DNA of 64,000 nt from Acidimicrobiales bacterium (GCA_029263215.1 JAJCXY010000078.1:1-64000); one strand, 5' to 3'; counted from the first letter of the stretch, positions 1 to 8,419 are shown. Program-made: numbers and translations. The notes: generated from the sequence alone by a model not told the origin.

Positions 1-98
1 CACTGGATCACCGAGGCCCGAGCCATCGCATCGAGCAGTTCCGACCGACTCGCCCCGCCGGCCCAAGCTCGGTCGAATTCGGTGAGGGACGGGAACAT
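1..98 (-). CDS. Partial CDS, possibly a DUF222/13E12-type HNH endonuclease family protein (5' end only)
   Basis: An open frame begins with ATG at 98 on the minus strand and runs off the window edge. It encodes about 32 residues starting MFPSLTEFDRAWAGG and ending in a helix-like stretch, ELLDAMARASVIQ. The fragment is too short to identify. Its start resembles actinobacterial DUF222 (13E12-repeat) proteins, which are often SOS controlled, and a consensus LexA box lies 15 nt upstream of the ATG. A TATAGT hexamer (105-110) ends 6 nt before the ATG, so the transcript may be leaderless. The family name is inference; the open frame and its promoter context are seen. Confidence 0.5.
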   Translation of the reverse strand, partial: MFPSLTEFDRAWAGGASRSELLDAMARASVIQ

Positions 99-112
99 GG
101 TTCAACTATACA

Positions 113-126
113 CGAACATACGTTCG
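113..126. promoter_or_regulatory. LexA (SOS) box
   Basis: The sequence CGAACATACGTTCG is a palindrome that fits the actinobacterial LexA consensus CGAAC-N4-GTTCG at every defined base. It sits just upstream of the TATAGT hexamer of the minus-strand gene starting at 98. It lies 64 nt before the dioxygenase start at 191, so it could also affect that gene. Position favours control of the minus-strand gene. Confidence 0.75.
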
Positions 127-190
127 CTCACACCATCAAAACAGGACTTCGAGAAGGTCGCCACTTGTAGCGGATCTAGGATCAGAGTCC

Positions 191-1207
191 GTGACCGCCA
201 TCCCCACCGAGAGCCTCTGGCGCGCCGACGACATCGCGTCAGACGAGAGCTTCGCCATCGATATCGATGTGGCCGAACTGACAGAAGCGGCCGAATTGCT
301 GAGGGCGACGGGATGTCACGTCGCCTCGGTGGCCAGCGCCGCCCTTCCCCTCGGGGGCGCGGCTCGCACGCTCACCGAAATCCGCCACCGACTCACCGAG
401 GGTCGAGGCATCGCTCTCCTACGCGGCTTCCCGGTCGGCGACGTTGCCGATGAAACGATCGAGTTCGTGTTCTGGCGAGTGGGACTCGCCCTCGGCACTC
501 CGGTATCTCAGAGTGTGATGGGCGAGCGCTTCGGTCACATCGTCGATCACAGCCACACCGACCCCGACGCTCGCGCCTATCGCCGCAACGACGAGCTCAG
601 GCCCCACACCGATCCTGCCGACTTCCTGAGCTTCCTCTGCCTCAGGCCTGCCGCTGAGGGCGGCACCAACCACTTTGTGAGCTCCATGACGATCCACGAG
701 GAGTTGAGGCAACACCATCCCGAGCTCCTCGAGCGTCTCGAGCGCGGTTATCGCTACTCACGCTTCGGCGAGCAGGCCGACGACGAGGAGCCGATCACGC
801 CATACCGCGTCCCGGTGTTCTCGACTTGCGACGGTCATCTCAGCTGCCGGTTCGTGCGTCAGTACATCGAGATAGCGGCGGCCGAGGACGCCGACTGCGC
901 ACTCGACGAGATCGATCGCGCCGCTCTCGACACCTTCGAGTCTCTCGCCGTCGACCCCGCCCTGGCCCTCAGCCTGCGCCTCGCCGCCGGGGAGGCGATC
1001 TTCGCCAACAACTACACCGTGCTCCACGATCGCACTGGCTTCAGCGATCCGGCGGACGGGCCGAAGCGTCACCTGCTCAGGCTGTGGCTCGAGGCCGATC
1101 CGCCCCGGCCGGTGAAGGCGGAGACGCGCATCTATCCAACGAGCGCCGGTATACCGCCCCAGCCGGGACGAACACCCTCCTACGCCACCGACGTGGAGAT
1201 CATCTGA
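191..1207 (+). CDS. TauD/TfdA-family Fe(II)/2-oxoglutarate-dependent dioxygenase
   Basis: This 338-residue protein looks like a cytosolic non-heme iron oxygenase that couples 2-oxoglutarate decarboxylation to hydroxylation of a small organic substrate. The iron-binding facial triad is visible as the HTD motif (H139, D141) and a distal His in TVLHDR (H279). It is followed by an Arg in LLRLWL that would bind the 2-oxoglutarate carboxylate. Length fits the clavaminate synthase/TfdA branch. The start is GTG at 191; no strong ribosome binding site is visible. It stands alone between a divergent truncated gene and a convergent RDD gene, so the substrate cannot be inferred from context. Confidence 0.85.
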   Translation: MTAIPTESLWRADDIASDESFAIDIDVAELTEAAELLRATGCHVASVASAALPLGGAARTLTEIRHRLTEGRGIALLRGFPVGDVADETIEFVFWRVGLALGTPVSQSVMGERFGHIVDHSHTDPDARAYRRNDELRPHTDPADFLSFLCLRPAAEGGTNHFVSSMTIHEELRQHHPELLERLERGYRYSRFGEQADDEEPITPYRVPVFSTCDGHLSCRFVRQYIEIAAAEDADCALDEIDRAALDTFESLAVDPALALSLRLAAGEAIFANNYTVLHDRTGFSDPADGPKRHLLRLWLEADPPRPVKAETRIYPTSAGIPPQPGRTPSYATDVEII

Positions 1208-1231
1208 TCGTCGGGCTTCGCTCGTCGAGGT

Positions 1232-1816
1232 TCAGAGGCGGTTCTTGTAGACCACGCGGGTTTCGCCGACGCGGTCGAAAACGCTGCGTCGTTCGTCGTC
1301 GTTCGACACATAGACGATGCTGACGATGAAGACCACGAGCATGACAACAAGGCCGAGGAAGGGGATGATCGTGCTCAGGAATGGCGAGTTTCGCCTCGCG
1401 GCCACCGAGAATGTGAGAGGTGACGTGCCTGAAGCGTTGGTGACACGGAGCCCGACGATGAGCTTGCCGGGGGTGCCGCCGTATTGGGCCAGGATGGCGG
1501 TGTAGATCCCGAACGTGGCCAGCGTGATGATGACACCGCTGATGAGGTCGACGTTGACGGAGTTGTCGGAGCTGAGAAACGCCACGAGCGCCAGAGTGAC
1601 GCCCAGGTTGATGAAGAAATCGATGACGTTGGCTCCGATGCGAACCCCGACTCCGGCGTAGCGGCTGTTGTCGGCGTCCACGGGTGAGGCCATGCCGGGC
1701 GAGCCGGGCGGAGCTGGTATCGGATCACCTGACCATTGGGTGCCGTCCCAATAGCGCACGGTGCCGGGAGGGTCGCCATCGGCGTGGTAGTGGCCGGGCA
1801 TGTTGGCATTGGACAT
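1232..1816 (-). CDS. DUF2510/RDD-domain membrane protein
   Basis: The 194-residue product opens with a DUF2510-like segment (residues about 7-30, with MPGHYHADGD and RYWDGTQWS), a short motif common at the start of actinobacterial membrane proteins. A Pro-rich linker follows. The RDD domain begins with the Arg/Asp signature near RIGANVIDFF and has three to four hydrophobic segments, with the conserved YGGTPGKLIVGLRV stretch between them. RDD proteins are integral membrane proteins with poorly defined roles; some have been linked to transport. The gene is divergent from the carbonic anhydrase gene at 1939. Confidence 0.85.
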   Translation of the reverse strand: MSNANMPGHYHADGDPPGTVRYWDGTQWSGDPIPAPPGSPGMASPVDADNSRYAGVGVRIGANVIDFFINLGVTLALVAFLSSDNSVNVDLISGVIITLATFGIYTAILAQYGGTPGKLIVGLRVTNASGTSPLTFSVAARRNSPFLSTIIPFLGLVVMLVVFIVSIVYVSNDDERRSVFDRVGETRVVYKNRL

Positions 1817-1938
1817 GGGTGTTCCTCACGGGGTTGAGGCGACTTCGTTCCCCGCATGATGCAAGCGCGAAGACCCGGCCGCCAACTTCACCTCAGGGTT
1901 CGACCGCTTCAGTCCGTCGATGTAGTAGTTCTCTCAGG

Positions 1939-2451
1939 GTGGACGAAGAAGATTTCACCCCCAACGCCGATGCACTGGTGCTCCTCAACCGGGCCGCTGC
2001 GGCCGATTTCGGCGCCGATCACCTCCAGGTGGCCCCCACTCGCCGGATGGCGATCGTGACATGCATGGATTCGCGGATGGACACCTTCGAGATCCTCGGA
2101 CTCGGCCATGGTGAGGCCCACATCATCCGCAATGCGGGTGGGGTCATAACCGACGATGTGATCCGGTCTCTCTGCCTGTCGCAGAGGTTCATGGGCACCC
2201 GCGAGATCCTCCTGATGCACCACACCGATTGCGGCCTCCAGCATGTGAGCGAGGACGACTTCAGAGACGACCTCCAAGCCGAGATCGGGGTGAAGCCGGT
2301 CTGGGCGCTGGAGTCGTTCAACGACCCCTACGCCGATATCCGCCAGTCGATTCAGAGACTGATGATTTCGCCGTTCATCACCTACAAGGACCACGTCCGA
2401 GGGTTCGTCTACAACGTGACCGACGGTCTGCTCACCGAGGTCGCCGACTGA
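1939..2451 (+). CDS. Beta-class carbonic anhydrase (mycobacterial Rv1284-like)
   Basis: Predicted zinc enzyme of 170 residues that interconverts CO2 and bicarbonate in the cytosol. The beta-class ligands are visible: Cys42 and Asp44 in CMDSR, and His95 and Cys98 in HHTDCG. The spacing and the flanking RNAGGVITDDVIRSL segment closely match the short mycobacterial type exemplified by Rv1284. The frame is open much further upstream, but conserved sequence begins only near 1939, so I chose this GTG. No good ribosome binding site precedes it, and a leaderless transcript is possible. Its last 20 bases overlap the end of the convergent peptidase gene. Confidence 0.85.
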   Translation: MDEEDFTPNADALVLLNRAAAADFGADHLQVAPTRRMAIVTCMDSRMDTFEILGLGHGEAHIIRNAGGVITDDVIRSLCLSQRFMGTREILLMHHTDCGLQHVSEDDFRDDLQAEIGVKPVWALESFNDPYADIRQSIQRLMISPFITYKDHVRGFVYNVTDGLLTEVAD

Positions 2452-3538
2452 GCTCGTAGAGCCCGATTGCGGCTTCGGTGATGGCAAGGGCCACGCGCTC
2501 CAGCGAGGCCGCGGATGTGGCCCGATCGGGTATGTCGTCGGGCGTGTGGAAGTCGATCCCGGCGCCGGTGAGCGAAAGCATGGGTGCCCCTACGTCGCAG
2601 AACACCTCGCTTTCGCCCAGCCACTCGGCGGTGCTGGTGATGGGGGCGAGTCCGATCGGCGCCAGGGCATCGACAATCGGCGCCGCCTGTTCGGTCGGTG
2701 CCGAGGTCATGGCCAGCCGCGACGCGATCAGCTCCCGCCCGCCGCCGGGGTCGGGTGCGTCCACCGCAACCGACGCCCCGACATGGATGATCGCGGCCGG
2801 TTCCACCTGCCTCGTCTGCACCCAATGACGCACACCGAGATAGTCGAGTTCGTGGCCACCGGTGGCGATCACGATGAGGGGAAGGTGCGAACATCGTTGG
2901 ATCAGGTCGAGGAGAACAGCAACACCCGTGCCGCGTTCGCCCGCGCAGGTGAACCAGCCCGTGAGGGGAGTGGTGAGCAGCAGGGGCGGACCCGCGATGT
3001 CGTTGGCGGCGATCAGGTTTGTCGTCTCGCCGGCAACTACGGCGGCGCGCATTTCGAGTCGGGCCGGGCCAGTCTGGAGCCGCTCGTGATCGCGGCCGGC
3101 CACGAGAACGGTGGGGATTCCGCCATCGAGTACGGGCTTGCGGTTGATTGCCACCAGTGAACCCTCGGGGTGCTCCGTCGCCAGGATCAGGGCTTCTGCC
3201 CCAGGGTCGCTCGGTGCCCACCTCAGCTCGGAGAGCGAAACGGTGTGGCCGCCTCCCGGATCAAATGGCTCGATGCGGATCCTGTCGGTGGCGACCGAAC
3301 CGGTCCACTCGTAAAACACGGGTAGGTGCTCGATCTCGACGCCGTCGACGGTCAGGCGACTCGCGACGACCCACCTCGAGAACGGAACCGGCTGGGTACC
3401 GATGCGTAGTCCCCGTCGGTTCAGTTTCTCGACCAGCCACTCCACCGTGGCCCGGTCGACATCGGTTCCGGCTCGGTGGATTCCGAGGTCGGAGTACTCC
3501 TTCACGAAGTCGAATAGCTGCTCTCCGGTGGTGCCCAT
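2432..3538 (-). CDS. M28-like peptidase family protein with altered metal-site residues
   Basis: The 368-residue protein has the layout of M28 zinc aminopeptidases: an N-terminal helical start, an inserted beta-rich segment (residues about 65-165) and a catalytic-type domain with IVIATGGHELDYLGVRHW and a terminal DFHTPDD motif. Several usual zinc ligands look changed. The first His region reads LTGWF, the bridging-Asp region reads GERGTG, and the later Asp region reads IIHVGAS. The general base Glu (HEL) and last His (FHTP) remain. No signal peptide is visible, so it appears cytosolic. It may be a noncanonical peptidase or a pseudo-enzyme. Confidence 0.7.
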   Translation of the reverse strand: MGTTGEQLFDFVKEYSDLGIHRAGTDVDRATVEWLVEKLNRRGLRIGTQPVPFSRWVVASRLTVDGVEIEHLPVFYEWTGSVATDRIRIEPFDPGGGHTVSLSELRWAPSDPGAEALILATEHPEGSLVAINRKPVLDGGIPTVLVAGRDHERLQTGPARLEMRAAVVAGETTNLIAANDIAGPPLLLTTPLTGWFTCAGERGTGVAVLLDLIQRCSHLPLIVIATGGHELDYLGVRHWVQTRQVEPAAIIHVGASVAVDAPDPGGGRELIASRLAMTSAPTEQAAPIVDALAPIGLAPITSTAEWLGESEVFCDVGAPMLSLTGAGIDFHTPDDIPDRATSAASLERVALAITEAAIGLYELSRRPR

Positions 3539-3592
3539 GGGTGAAGAGTAGGTTGATGCTGCGGGCCATGGTTAGGCCCATGCCAGGAGCGG

Positions 3593-3623
3593 ATTGTTGA
3601 CAATTTCCCGAATTGTTGACAAT
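3593..3623. promoter_or_regulatory. Tandem GntR-like operator: two copies of ATTGTTGACAAT
   Basis: Two identical 12-mers, ATTGTTGACAAT at 3593-3604 and 3612-3623, lie 19 bp apart start to start and 37 bp before the liv operon start codon. Each is itself an inverted repeat (ATTGT-TG-ACAAT), matching the GT-N(1-2)-AC core bound by many FadR/FCD-type GntR repressors. Each also contains TTGACA, a -35 consensus. The arrangement suggests a repressor acting over the operon promoter. No GntR gene is in the window. Confidence 0.65.
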
Positions 3624-3660
3624 CTGCCATCGCTGGAACTGGACAACCTCTGGGGGAGTA

Positions 3661-4998
3661 ATGACCAAGAAGCGATATTTGTGGGTGGCACTATTTGCCG
3701 TGTTCGCCCTGTTCGCCGCCTCGTGCGGCGACGATGACGACGCATCAGGCGACGACGCGGCCGCTGATGCCGACGACGATGCCGACGACGCCGCCGGCGA
3801 TGATGCCGACGACGACGACATGGATGCCGACGACGAAGGCGACGACGCAGAGCCTGCCGACGACGGCGACGATGCCGAGCCGGTCAACACCGAGCCGATC
3901 AAGATCGGCGCTCTCACCTCCCTCACCGGGCCCTTCACGCCCTGGGGTATCCATTCGAGCCAGGGCATGCAGCTTGCGGTCGATGAGATCAACGCCGCAG
4001 GCGGCGTCGACGGTCGCATGTTGGAGTTGATCATCGTCGATGATCAGTCCGATGCCGAAGAAGGTGTGCTGCAGCTGGAGCGCTTGCACGAAGATGGCGT
4101 AGTGGCCGTCGGCGGAGCGATCTCCAGTGGCGTCGGCTTGGCCACCACCCTGGTAGCCGAGGAGGCCGGAGTACCCCTGTTCTTGAGCAAGGCGGGTTCC
4201 TCGGCGATCCTCACCACCGACAGCCGCTATACCTTCCGCACCTGCCTGCCGGCAGCTCCGATGTTGGCCACTCCGTGGTCCCAGTACGCGAGCGATCAGG
4301 GCTTCACCAGGGTCGGCGCGATCATCGCCGACTATGCATGGGGGCAGTCGTTCAAGTCGGCCGCCGAGACAGCGTTCGGCGCGATCGACGAGATCGACCT
4401 TCAGGTCGAAGTCGCTCCGGTGCCCGAGCAGGACTTCACCACCTACCTCCGCAGCCTCGAGGACTTCGATCCCGAGCTGATTCTGGCCACCGGCCACCCG
4501 CCGGGGACTGGCCCGATCCTCCTACAGGCAGCTGATCTAGGCTTCGAGACGAACGTCAGCGGTCCGTCGGCTTCACTCTCGGCCGTGATGGAAGGCGTCG
4601 GCGATACCGGAATCGGCCGATACGTCGACTACAGCTGCGCCGACTACTTCGGCGACTCCTACGCCGATCTCGCCCAGCGCTACATCGCAAACTCGGGCCA
4701 TGGCTTCATGGAAGACGACGCGGTGGCGGGCTTCGGTGTGGTCACCATGGTGGCCGAGGCGATTGCTGCGGTCGGAGACGACCCCGGCGCCATCGCCGAG
4801 TACCTCCACGCAAATACCTTCGATCTCGAAGGTATGGCTGCACCGGTCAGCTGGACCGAGTGGGGCGAACTCGCCACTTCCCAGCTGCTCTTGATCGAGG
4901 TCGGCCCCGGGCCTGCCCCGGCCGGCTTGAACGAGGCAGGCGATTGGTGGCCCGAGAAGCTGTTCCTGTCGGATCCGCTGGAACCGTTCGTTCCCTAG
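3661..4998 (+). CDS. Branched-chain amino acid type ABC transporter substrate-binding lipoprotein
   Basis: This 445-residue LivK-like protein would capture the substrate outside the membrane and deliver it to the permeases encoded downstream. A signal peptide with lipobox FAASC is followed by an extraordinarily Asp-rich linker to about residue 75, then a Peripla_BP_6 (leucine/amide-binding) domain starting IKIGALTSLTGPF. The start ATG is preceded by GGGGGAG at a good distance. It is the first gene of a five-gene operon, and tandem GntR-like sites lie upstream. The substrate could be an amino acid, amide or other small organic acid; sequence alone does not decide. Confidence 0.88.
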   Translation: MTKKRYLWVALFAVFALFAASCGDDDDASGDDAAADADDDADDAAGDDADDDDMDADDEGDDAEPADDGDDAEPVNTEPIKIGALTSLTGPFTPWGIHSSQGMQLAVDEINAAGGVDGRMLELIIVDDQSDAEEGVLQLERLHEDGVVAVGGAISSGVGLATTLVAEEAGVPLFLSKAGSSAILTTDSRYTFRTCLPAAPMLATPWSQYASDQGFTRVGAIIADYAWGQSFKSAAETAFGAIDEIDLQVEVAPVPEQDFTTYLRSLEDFDPELILATGHPPGTGPILLQAADLGFETNVSGPSASLSAVMEGVGDTGIGRYVDYSCADYFGDSYADLAQRYIANSGHGFMEDDAVAGFGVVTMVAEAIAAVGDDPGAIAEYLHANTFDLEGMAAPVSWTEWGELATSQLLLIEVGPGPAPAGLNEAGDWWPEKLFLSDPLEPFVP

Positions 4999-5025
4999 TT
5001 TCCGACCCGATCAAAAACCCTTTCA

Positions 5026-5763
5026 GTGACAGTCTTGGAGCTTGCCGGTGTTGAAAAACACTTTGGTGGCCTACCCGCTGTCAATGGTGTCAGCCTGACG
5101 GTCGACGAGGGCGAGATTCTCGCCCTCGTCGGCCCGAACGGCGCCGGCAAGAGCACCCTTCTGAAAGCGATCAGCGGGCTCCAGCCCGCGACGCGCGGCA
5201 GCGCCAAGTTCTTCGGTGAGGAATTGGTGGGGATGAAGGCCCATGTCGTGCGCCAACTCGGCATCTCCATGGTGTTGCAGACTCCTCGCGTGTTCGAGTC
5301 GATGACGGTTCGCGAGAACGTGATCGTCGGCGCCACCTTCGGCGTCACCGGCGATCGGCCATCGGCCGCACAGGCTTTCGCCCGGGCCGAGGATGCTCTG
5401 GGGTTCGTGGGCTTGGCCGGCTACGCCGATGCCGAGGTCGACTCCCTCAACCTGCACCAGCAGCGATTCCTCGAACTGGCCCGATCACTAGCGGGCCAGC
5501 CCAAGCTCCTCCTGCTCGATGAGGTCATGGCTGGCCTCAACGACACCGAACTCCAGGCATCGATCGACATCGTGCGCACCGCTCGAGATGAGCTCGGCGT
5601 CACCGTGATCTGGGTGGAACACGTGATGAAGGCGGTCATGAGCCTGGCCGAGCGTGTGGTGGTGTTGAACTTCGGCCAGATCCTGGCGGATGGCAGTCCC
5701 GCCGATGTGATGGCCCACCCCGAGGTTGTCACCGCCTATCTGGGTACCGAGATGAAGACATGA
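5026..5763 (+). CDS. LivG-type ABC transporter ATP-binding protein
   Basis: Predicted cytoplasmic ATPase subunit (245 residues) of the branched-chain amino acid type importer. Walker A is GPNGAGKST, Walker B is LLLLDEVMAGL and the switch His is in WVEHVM. The ABC signature, normally LSxGQQ, reads LNLHQQRFLELARSL, so the central Ser-Gly is missing. That is unusual and may weaken or asymmetrically distribute ATP hydrolysis between the two ATPases. The start is a GTG with no clear ribosome binding site. The gene overlaps the next ATPase gene by ATGA, which implies translational coupling. Confidence 0.87.
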   Translation: MTVLELAGVEKHFGGLPAVNGVSLTVDEGEILALVGPNGAGKSTLLKAISGLQPATRGSAKFFGEELVGMKAHVVRQLGISMVLQTPRVFESMTVRENVIVGATFGVTGDRPSAAQAFARAEDALGFVGLAGYADAEVDSLNLHQQRFLELARSLAGQPKLLLLDEVMAGLNDTELQASIDIVRTARDELGVTVIWVEHVMKAVMSLAERVVVLNFGQILADGSPADVMAHPEVVTAYLGTEMKT

Positions 5764-6467
5764 CCGACCACTTGCTTCGCGTAGAGGGACTCTCGGCTGG
5801 CTATCTCGGCGAGAACGTGGTGCACGACGTCTCCCTGTCGGTCGGCAAGGGGGAGGTCGTCGCGGTCATCGGTTCGAACGGGGCCGGAAAGTCGACGATG
5901 TTCAAGGCCATCTGTGGGCTACAGCGAGCCACCAGTGGCACGGTCGAATTCGCTCATGCCGATCTCACTGCCAAGAAGGCGCACGCGATCGTCCGCGCCG
6001 GCATGGTTTACGTGCCCGCCGAACGCCATCTCTTCCCCCACATGTCGGTGCGCGACAATCTCGCGCTCGGTGCCTACCCCAAACGCCCACGGCCCGAGCA
6101 GATCGAGTTCGTGTTCAACACCTTTCCCCGGCTCAAGGAACGCGCCACCCAACATGCGGGCACGATGAGCGGTGGTGAGCAGCAGATGCTCGCAGTGGGA
6201 CGAGCGCTCATGTCTTCACCGCGCTTGTTGATGCTCGACGAACCCACAACCGGTTTGTCTCCGTTGTTGGCATCAGAGGCATACGCGGCGCTCACCGATC
6301 TGCGGGCCGAAGGTCTCACGATCCTCGTGGCCGAACAGCAGGTGCCGCTGGCTCTGGGTTTGGCCGACCGGGGCTATGTGCTCGATCACGGGCGGATCGA
6401 ACTTACCGGCACAGCTCAAGAGTTGGCCGACGACCCTGGTGTCCGCAAGGCGTACTTGGGCGTGTGA
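5760..6467 (+). CDS. LivF-type ABC transporter ATP-binding protein
   Basis: Second ATPase subunit (235 residues) of the importer. It has Walker A GSNGAGKST, a canonical MSGGEQQMLAVGRAL signature, Walker B LLMLDEPTTGL and switch region VAEQQ. It retains an intact signature where its partner does not, so one of the two composite ATP sites should be fully canonical. The gene starts within the stop codon of the previous gene and is followed 13 nt later by the permease gene. Confidence 0.9.
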   Translation: MTDHLLRVEGLSAGYLGENVVHDVSLSVGKGEVVAVIGSNGAGKSTMFKAICGLQRATSGTVEFAHADLTAKKAHAIVRAGMVYVPAERHLFPHMSVRDNLALGAYPKRPRPEQIEFVFNTFPRLKERATQHAGTMSGGEQQMLAVGRALMSSPRLLMLDEPTTGLSPLLASEAYAALTDLRAEGLTILVAEQQVPLALGLADRGYVLDHGRIELTGTAQELADDPGVRKAYLGV

Positions 6468-6480
6468 TGAGGAGTAACCC

Positions 6481-7338
6481 ATGACCGCGGTAGTACTTGA
6501 CGGGATCGTCCTGGGCCTCCAGTTCGCGATACTGGGAGCGGGACTCACCCTCGTCTACGGCCTCGGTGGTGTCGTCAACCTCGCCCACGGCCAGATGGCG
6601 GTCTTCTCCGCCATCGTGATTGCTCGCCTCATCGACCACGGAGTCTCGACCTTCCTGGCCGTCATGATCGGGATTGCCGCGGTCGGTGTGCTTGGTCTGC
6701 TGATCGACCTCTCCTTGATGAAACCGGTCTACCGGCAGAAGGGTGAGAGTCGGGTGTTGCTGGGCCTTCTGCTCATGCTGGGGGTCGGCTTCATCATCGA
6801 CGGCGTTCTCGAGTGGAAGTATCCGATCGAGGCTCTCACCATCCGTATCAGCGGCGATCCGATCCCCATCCTCGGCGTCAACATGCGCCGCGGGTCTCTC
6901 ATCGCATCGGGGATCATTGTGGTTGTCGGTGCCTCGCTTGTCTTGTTCTTCCGGTTCACCACGTTTGGCCGCGCGACGCGATCCGTCATCCAAGACGAGC
7001 GGGGGGCTCGGCTCTGCGGCGTCAATCCGGCCACCGTTCGCACCGTCATTTTCGGTCTGAGCGGCGTCCTGGCCGGTGTAGTGGCCGTAACTCGGGCCAT
7101 GAGCACGCCGGTGGTGTCGACCGCCGGCGTCGACCTCACCATCTTCGCTCTGATCGTGGCCGTCGTGGGCGGCCTCGGCAGTGTGTCGGGCTCGTTCTTT
7201 GCCGGGATCCTGCTCGGAATCGTCAACACCTTCAGCGCTTTCTACATCGGCACCTACATCACCACGATCGTGTTGTTGCTGGCTGCGGCCCTCACCATCG
7301 TTTTGCGACCGAGCGGCCTGCTGGGGGAGAAACCATGA
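6481..7338 (+). CDS. LivH-type branched-chain amino acid ABC transporter permease
   Basis: Integral membrane permease of 285 residues with about eight hydrophobic segments. The family's VNLAHGQM motif (residues about 31-38) is present, as is the cytoplasmic coupling region (TFGRATRSVIQDERGARLCGVN) that contacts the ATPases. It forms the membrane channel together with the LivM-like protein. A GAGGAG element precedes the ATG at 6481. It overlaps the next gene by ATGA. Confidence 0.9.
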   Translation: MTAVVLDGIVLGLQFAILGAGLTLVYGLGGVVNLAHGQMAVFSAIVIARLIDHGVSTFLAVMIGIAAVGVLGLLIDLSLMKPVYRQKGESRVLLGLLLMLGVGFIIDGVLEWKYPIEALTIRISGDPIPILGVNMRRGSLIASGIIVVVGASLVLFFRFTTFGRATRSVIQDERGARLCGVNPATVRTVIFGLSGVLAGVVAVTRAMSTPVVSTAGVDLTIFALIVAVVGGLGSVSGSFFAGILLGIVNTFSAFYIGTYITTIVLLLAAALTIVLRPSGLLGEKP

Positions 7339-8366
7339 CCGCTTCCACCGCGTCCGCCAAGGAGGGCGCGCCCAACACCGCGGCGCGAGGTTCAGCGACG
7401 GCTTTCCGCGACTTCGCGCCGATCGCGGTGGTTGCAGTGCTCCTCGCGCTCGTGCCGCTCAATTTCCACGACTCGCGTTCGATGATGACGGTGATCATCG
7501 CCGGCATGTTGTTCCTCAGCTACACGATTGCGTTCAATGTGATCTTCGGAAGCACCGGACAACTCTTCCTCTGCACGGGTGCTCTGGCAGGAATCGGAGG
7601 GTTCGGGTCAGTGATCCTCAGCGATCGTGTGGGTATTCCCATGACCCTCAGCATCGTTCTGGCCGGTGCTGTGGCGGCCGTGTTCGGCGGCCTCCTCAGT
7701 TGGATCGCGGTGAGTCGATCGCTCGACACCATTTTCACCGGCATAGTCACCCTCGCTTTCTCATTGTCGTTCCAGAACTTCGTGCTCGGCCGCCGCGACC
7801 TCACCGGTGGCGAGAACGGGCTGCGCGTCGAGGCCGGCAAGGATGGCCTCCTCGACACCCAGGTGAAGCCCTACTACGTGTTCCTGGCTCTGGCTGTGGC
7901 GTACCTGATCCTGTTCCGGCTCCTCCAGAGATCCCACATCGGCTGGGCCTTCAGGGCTCTGCGCGACGACGAGGTGGCAGCCGAACTCTCCGGCGTCGAT
8001 GTCACCCGTTACCGGGTCTACGCCGGGATCATCGGTTCGGCCATGCTCGGCGTGGCCGGAGCGATCTTCGCCCATCATCGCGGCTTCATCGGCACGTCTA
8101 CCTATTCGTTCGGAAGCGTCGACGTGAGGGTGCTGGTGATGCTCGCCTTCGGTGGGATCGGCACCCTGATCGGGCCCGTGCTCGGGGCGGCGGTCTTCAC
8201 CATCCTCGACGAGATCCTGGTGTCGTACGCCCAGCTGCGAGAGGTGCTCTACGGAGTGGTCACAGTGGGTCTCTTCCTGGGCTTTCGCCAGGGGGTCATC
8301 CCCGCCCTGAGTTCTCTGTGGGACCGGGTCGTGTCGTCCGGCGGCCGAGGCCGAAAATCCACCTAA
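7335..8366 (+). CDS. LivM-type branched-chain amino acid ABC transporter permease
   Basis: Second permease, 343 residues, with a hydrophilic N-terminus of about 25 residues and roughly ten hydrophobic segments. The coupling loop around GWAFRALRDDEVAAELSGVD is typical of LivM. I chose ATG 7335 because it overlaps the preceding stop (ATGA) and lies just after GGGGGAG; the frame extends upstream but not plausibly. It closes the operon, and a long inverted repeat follows at 8371-8419. Confidence 0.9.
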   Translation: MTASTASAKEGAPNTAARGSATAFRDFAPIAVVAVLLALVPLNFHDSRSMMTVIIAGMLFLSYTIAFNVIFGSTGQLFLCTGALAGIGGFGSVILSDRVGIPMTLSIVLAGAVAAVFGGLLSWIAVSRSLDTIFTGIVTLAFSLSFQNFVLGRRDLTGGENGLRVEAGKDGLLDTQVKPYYVFLALAVAYLILFRLLQRSHIGWAFRALRDDEVAAELSGVDVTRYRVYAGIIGSAMLGVAGAIFAHHRGFIGTSTYSFGSVDVRVLVMLAFGGIGTLIGPVLGAAVFTILDEILVSYAQLREVLYGVVTVGLFLGFRQGVIPALSSLWDRVVSSGGRGRKST

Positions 8367-8370
8367 CCCG

Positions 8371-8419
8371 GTTCTGGTGTAGCGGGTGTTCGGTTTCCGG
8401 GGTTTGGCTACACCAGAAC
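8371..8419. terminator. Long hairpin after the liv operon
   Basis: GTTCTGGTGTAGC at 8371-8383 is perfectly repeated in inverse at 8407-8419, separated by 23 nt. The 13-bp stem begins 5 nt after the liv operon stop codon. No T-run follows, so it may be a non-canonical terminator or an RNA-stabilising hairpin that limits read-through into the SRPBCC gene. Confidence 0.55.
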
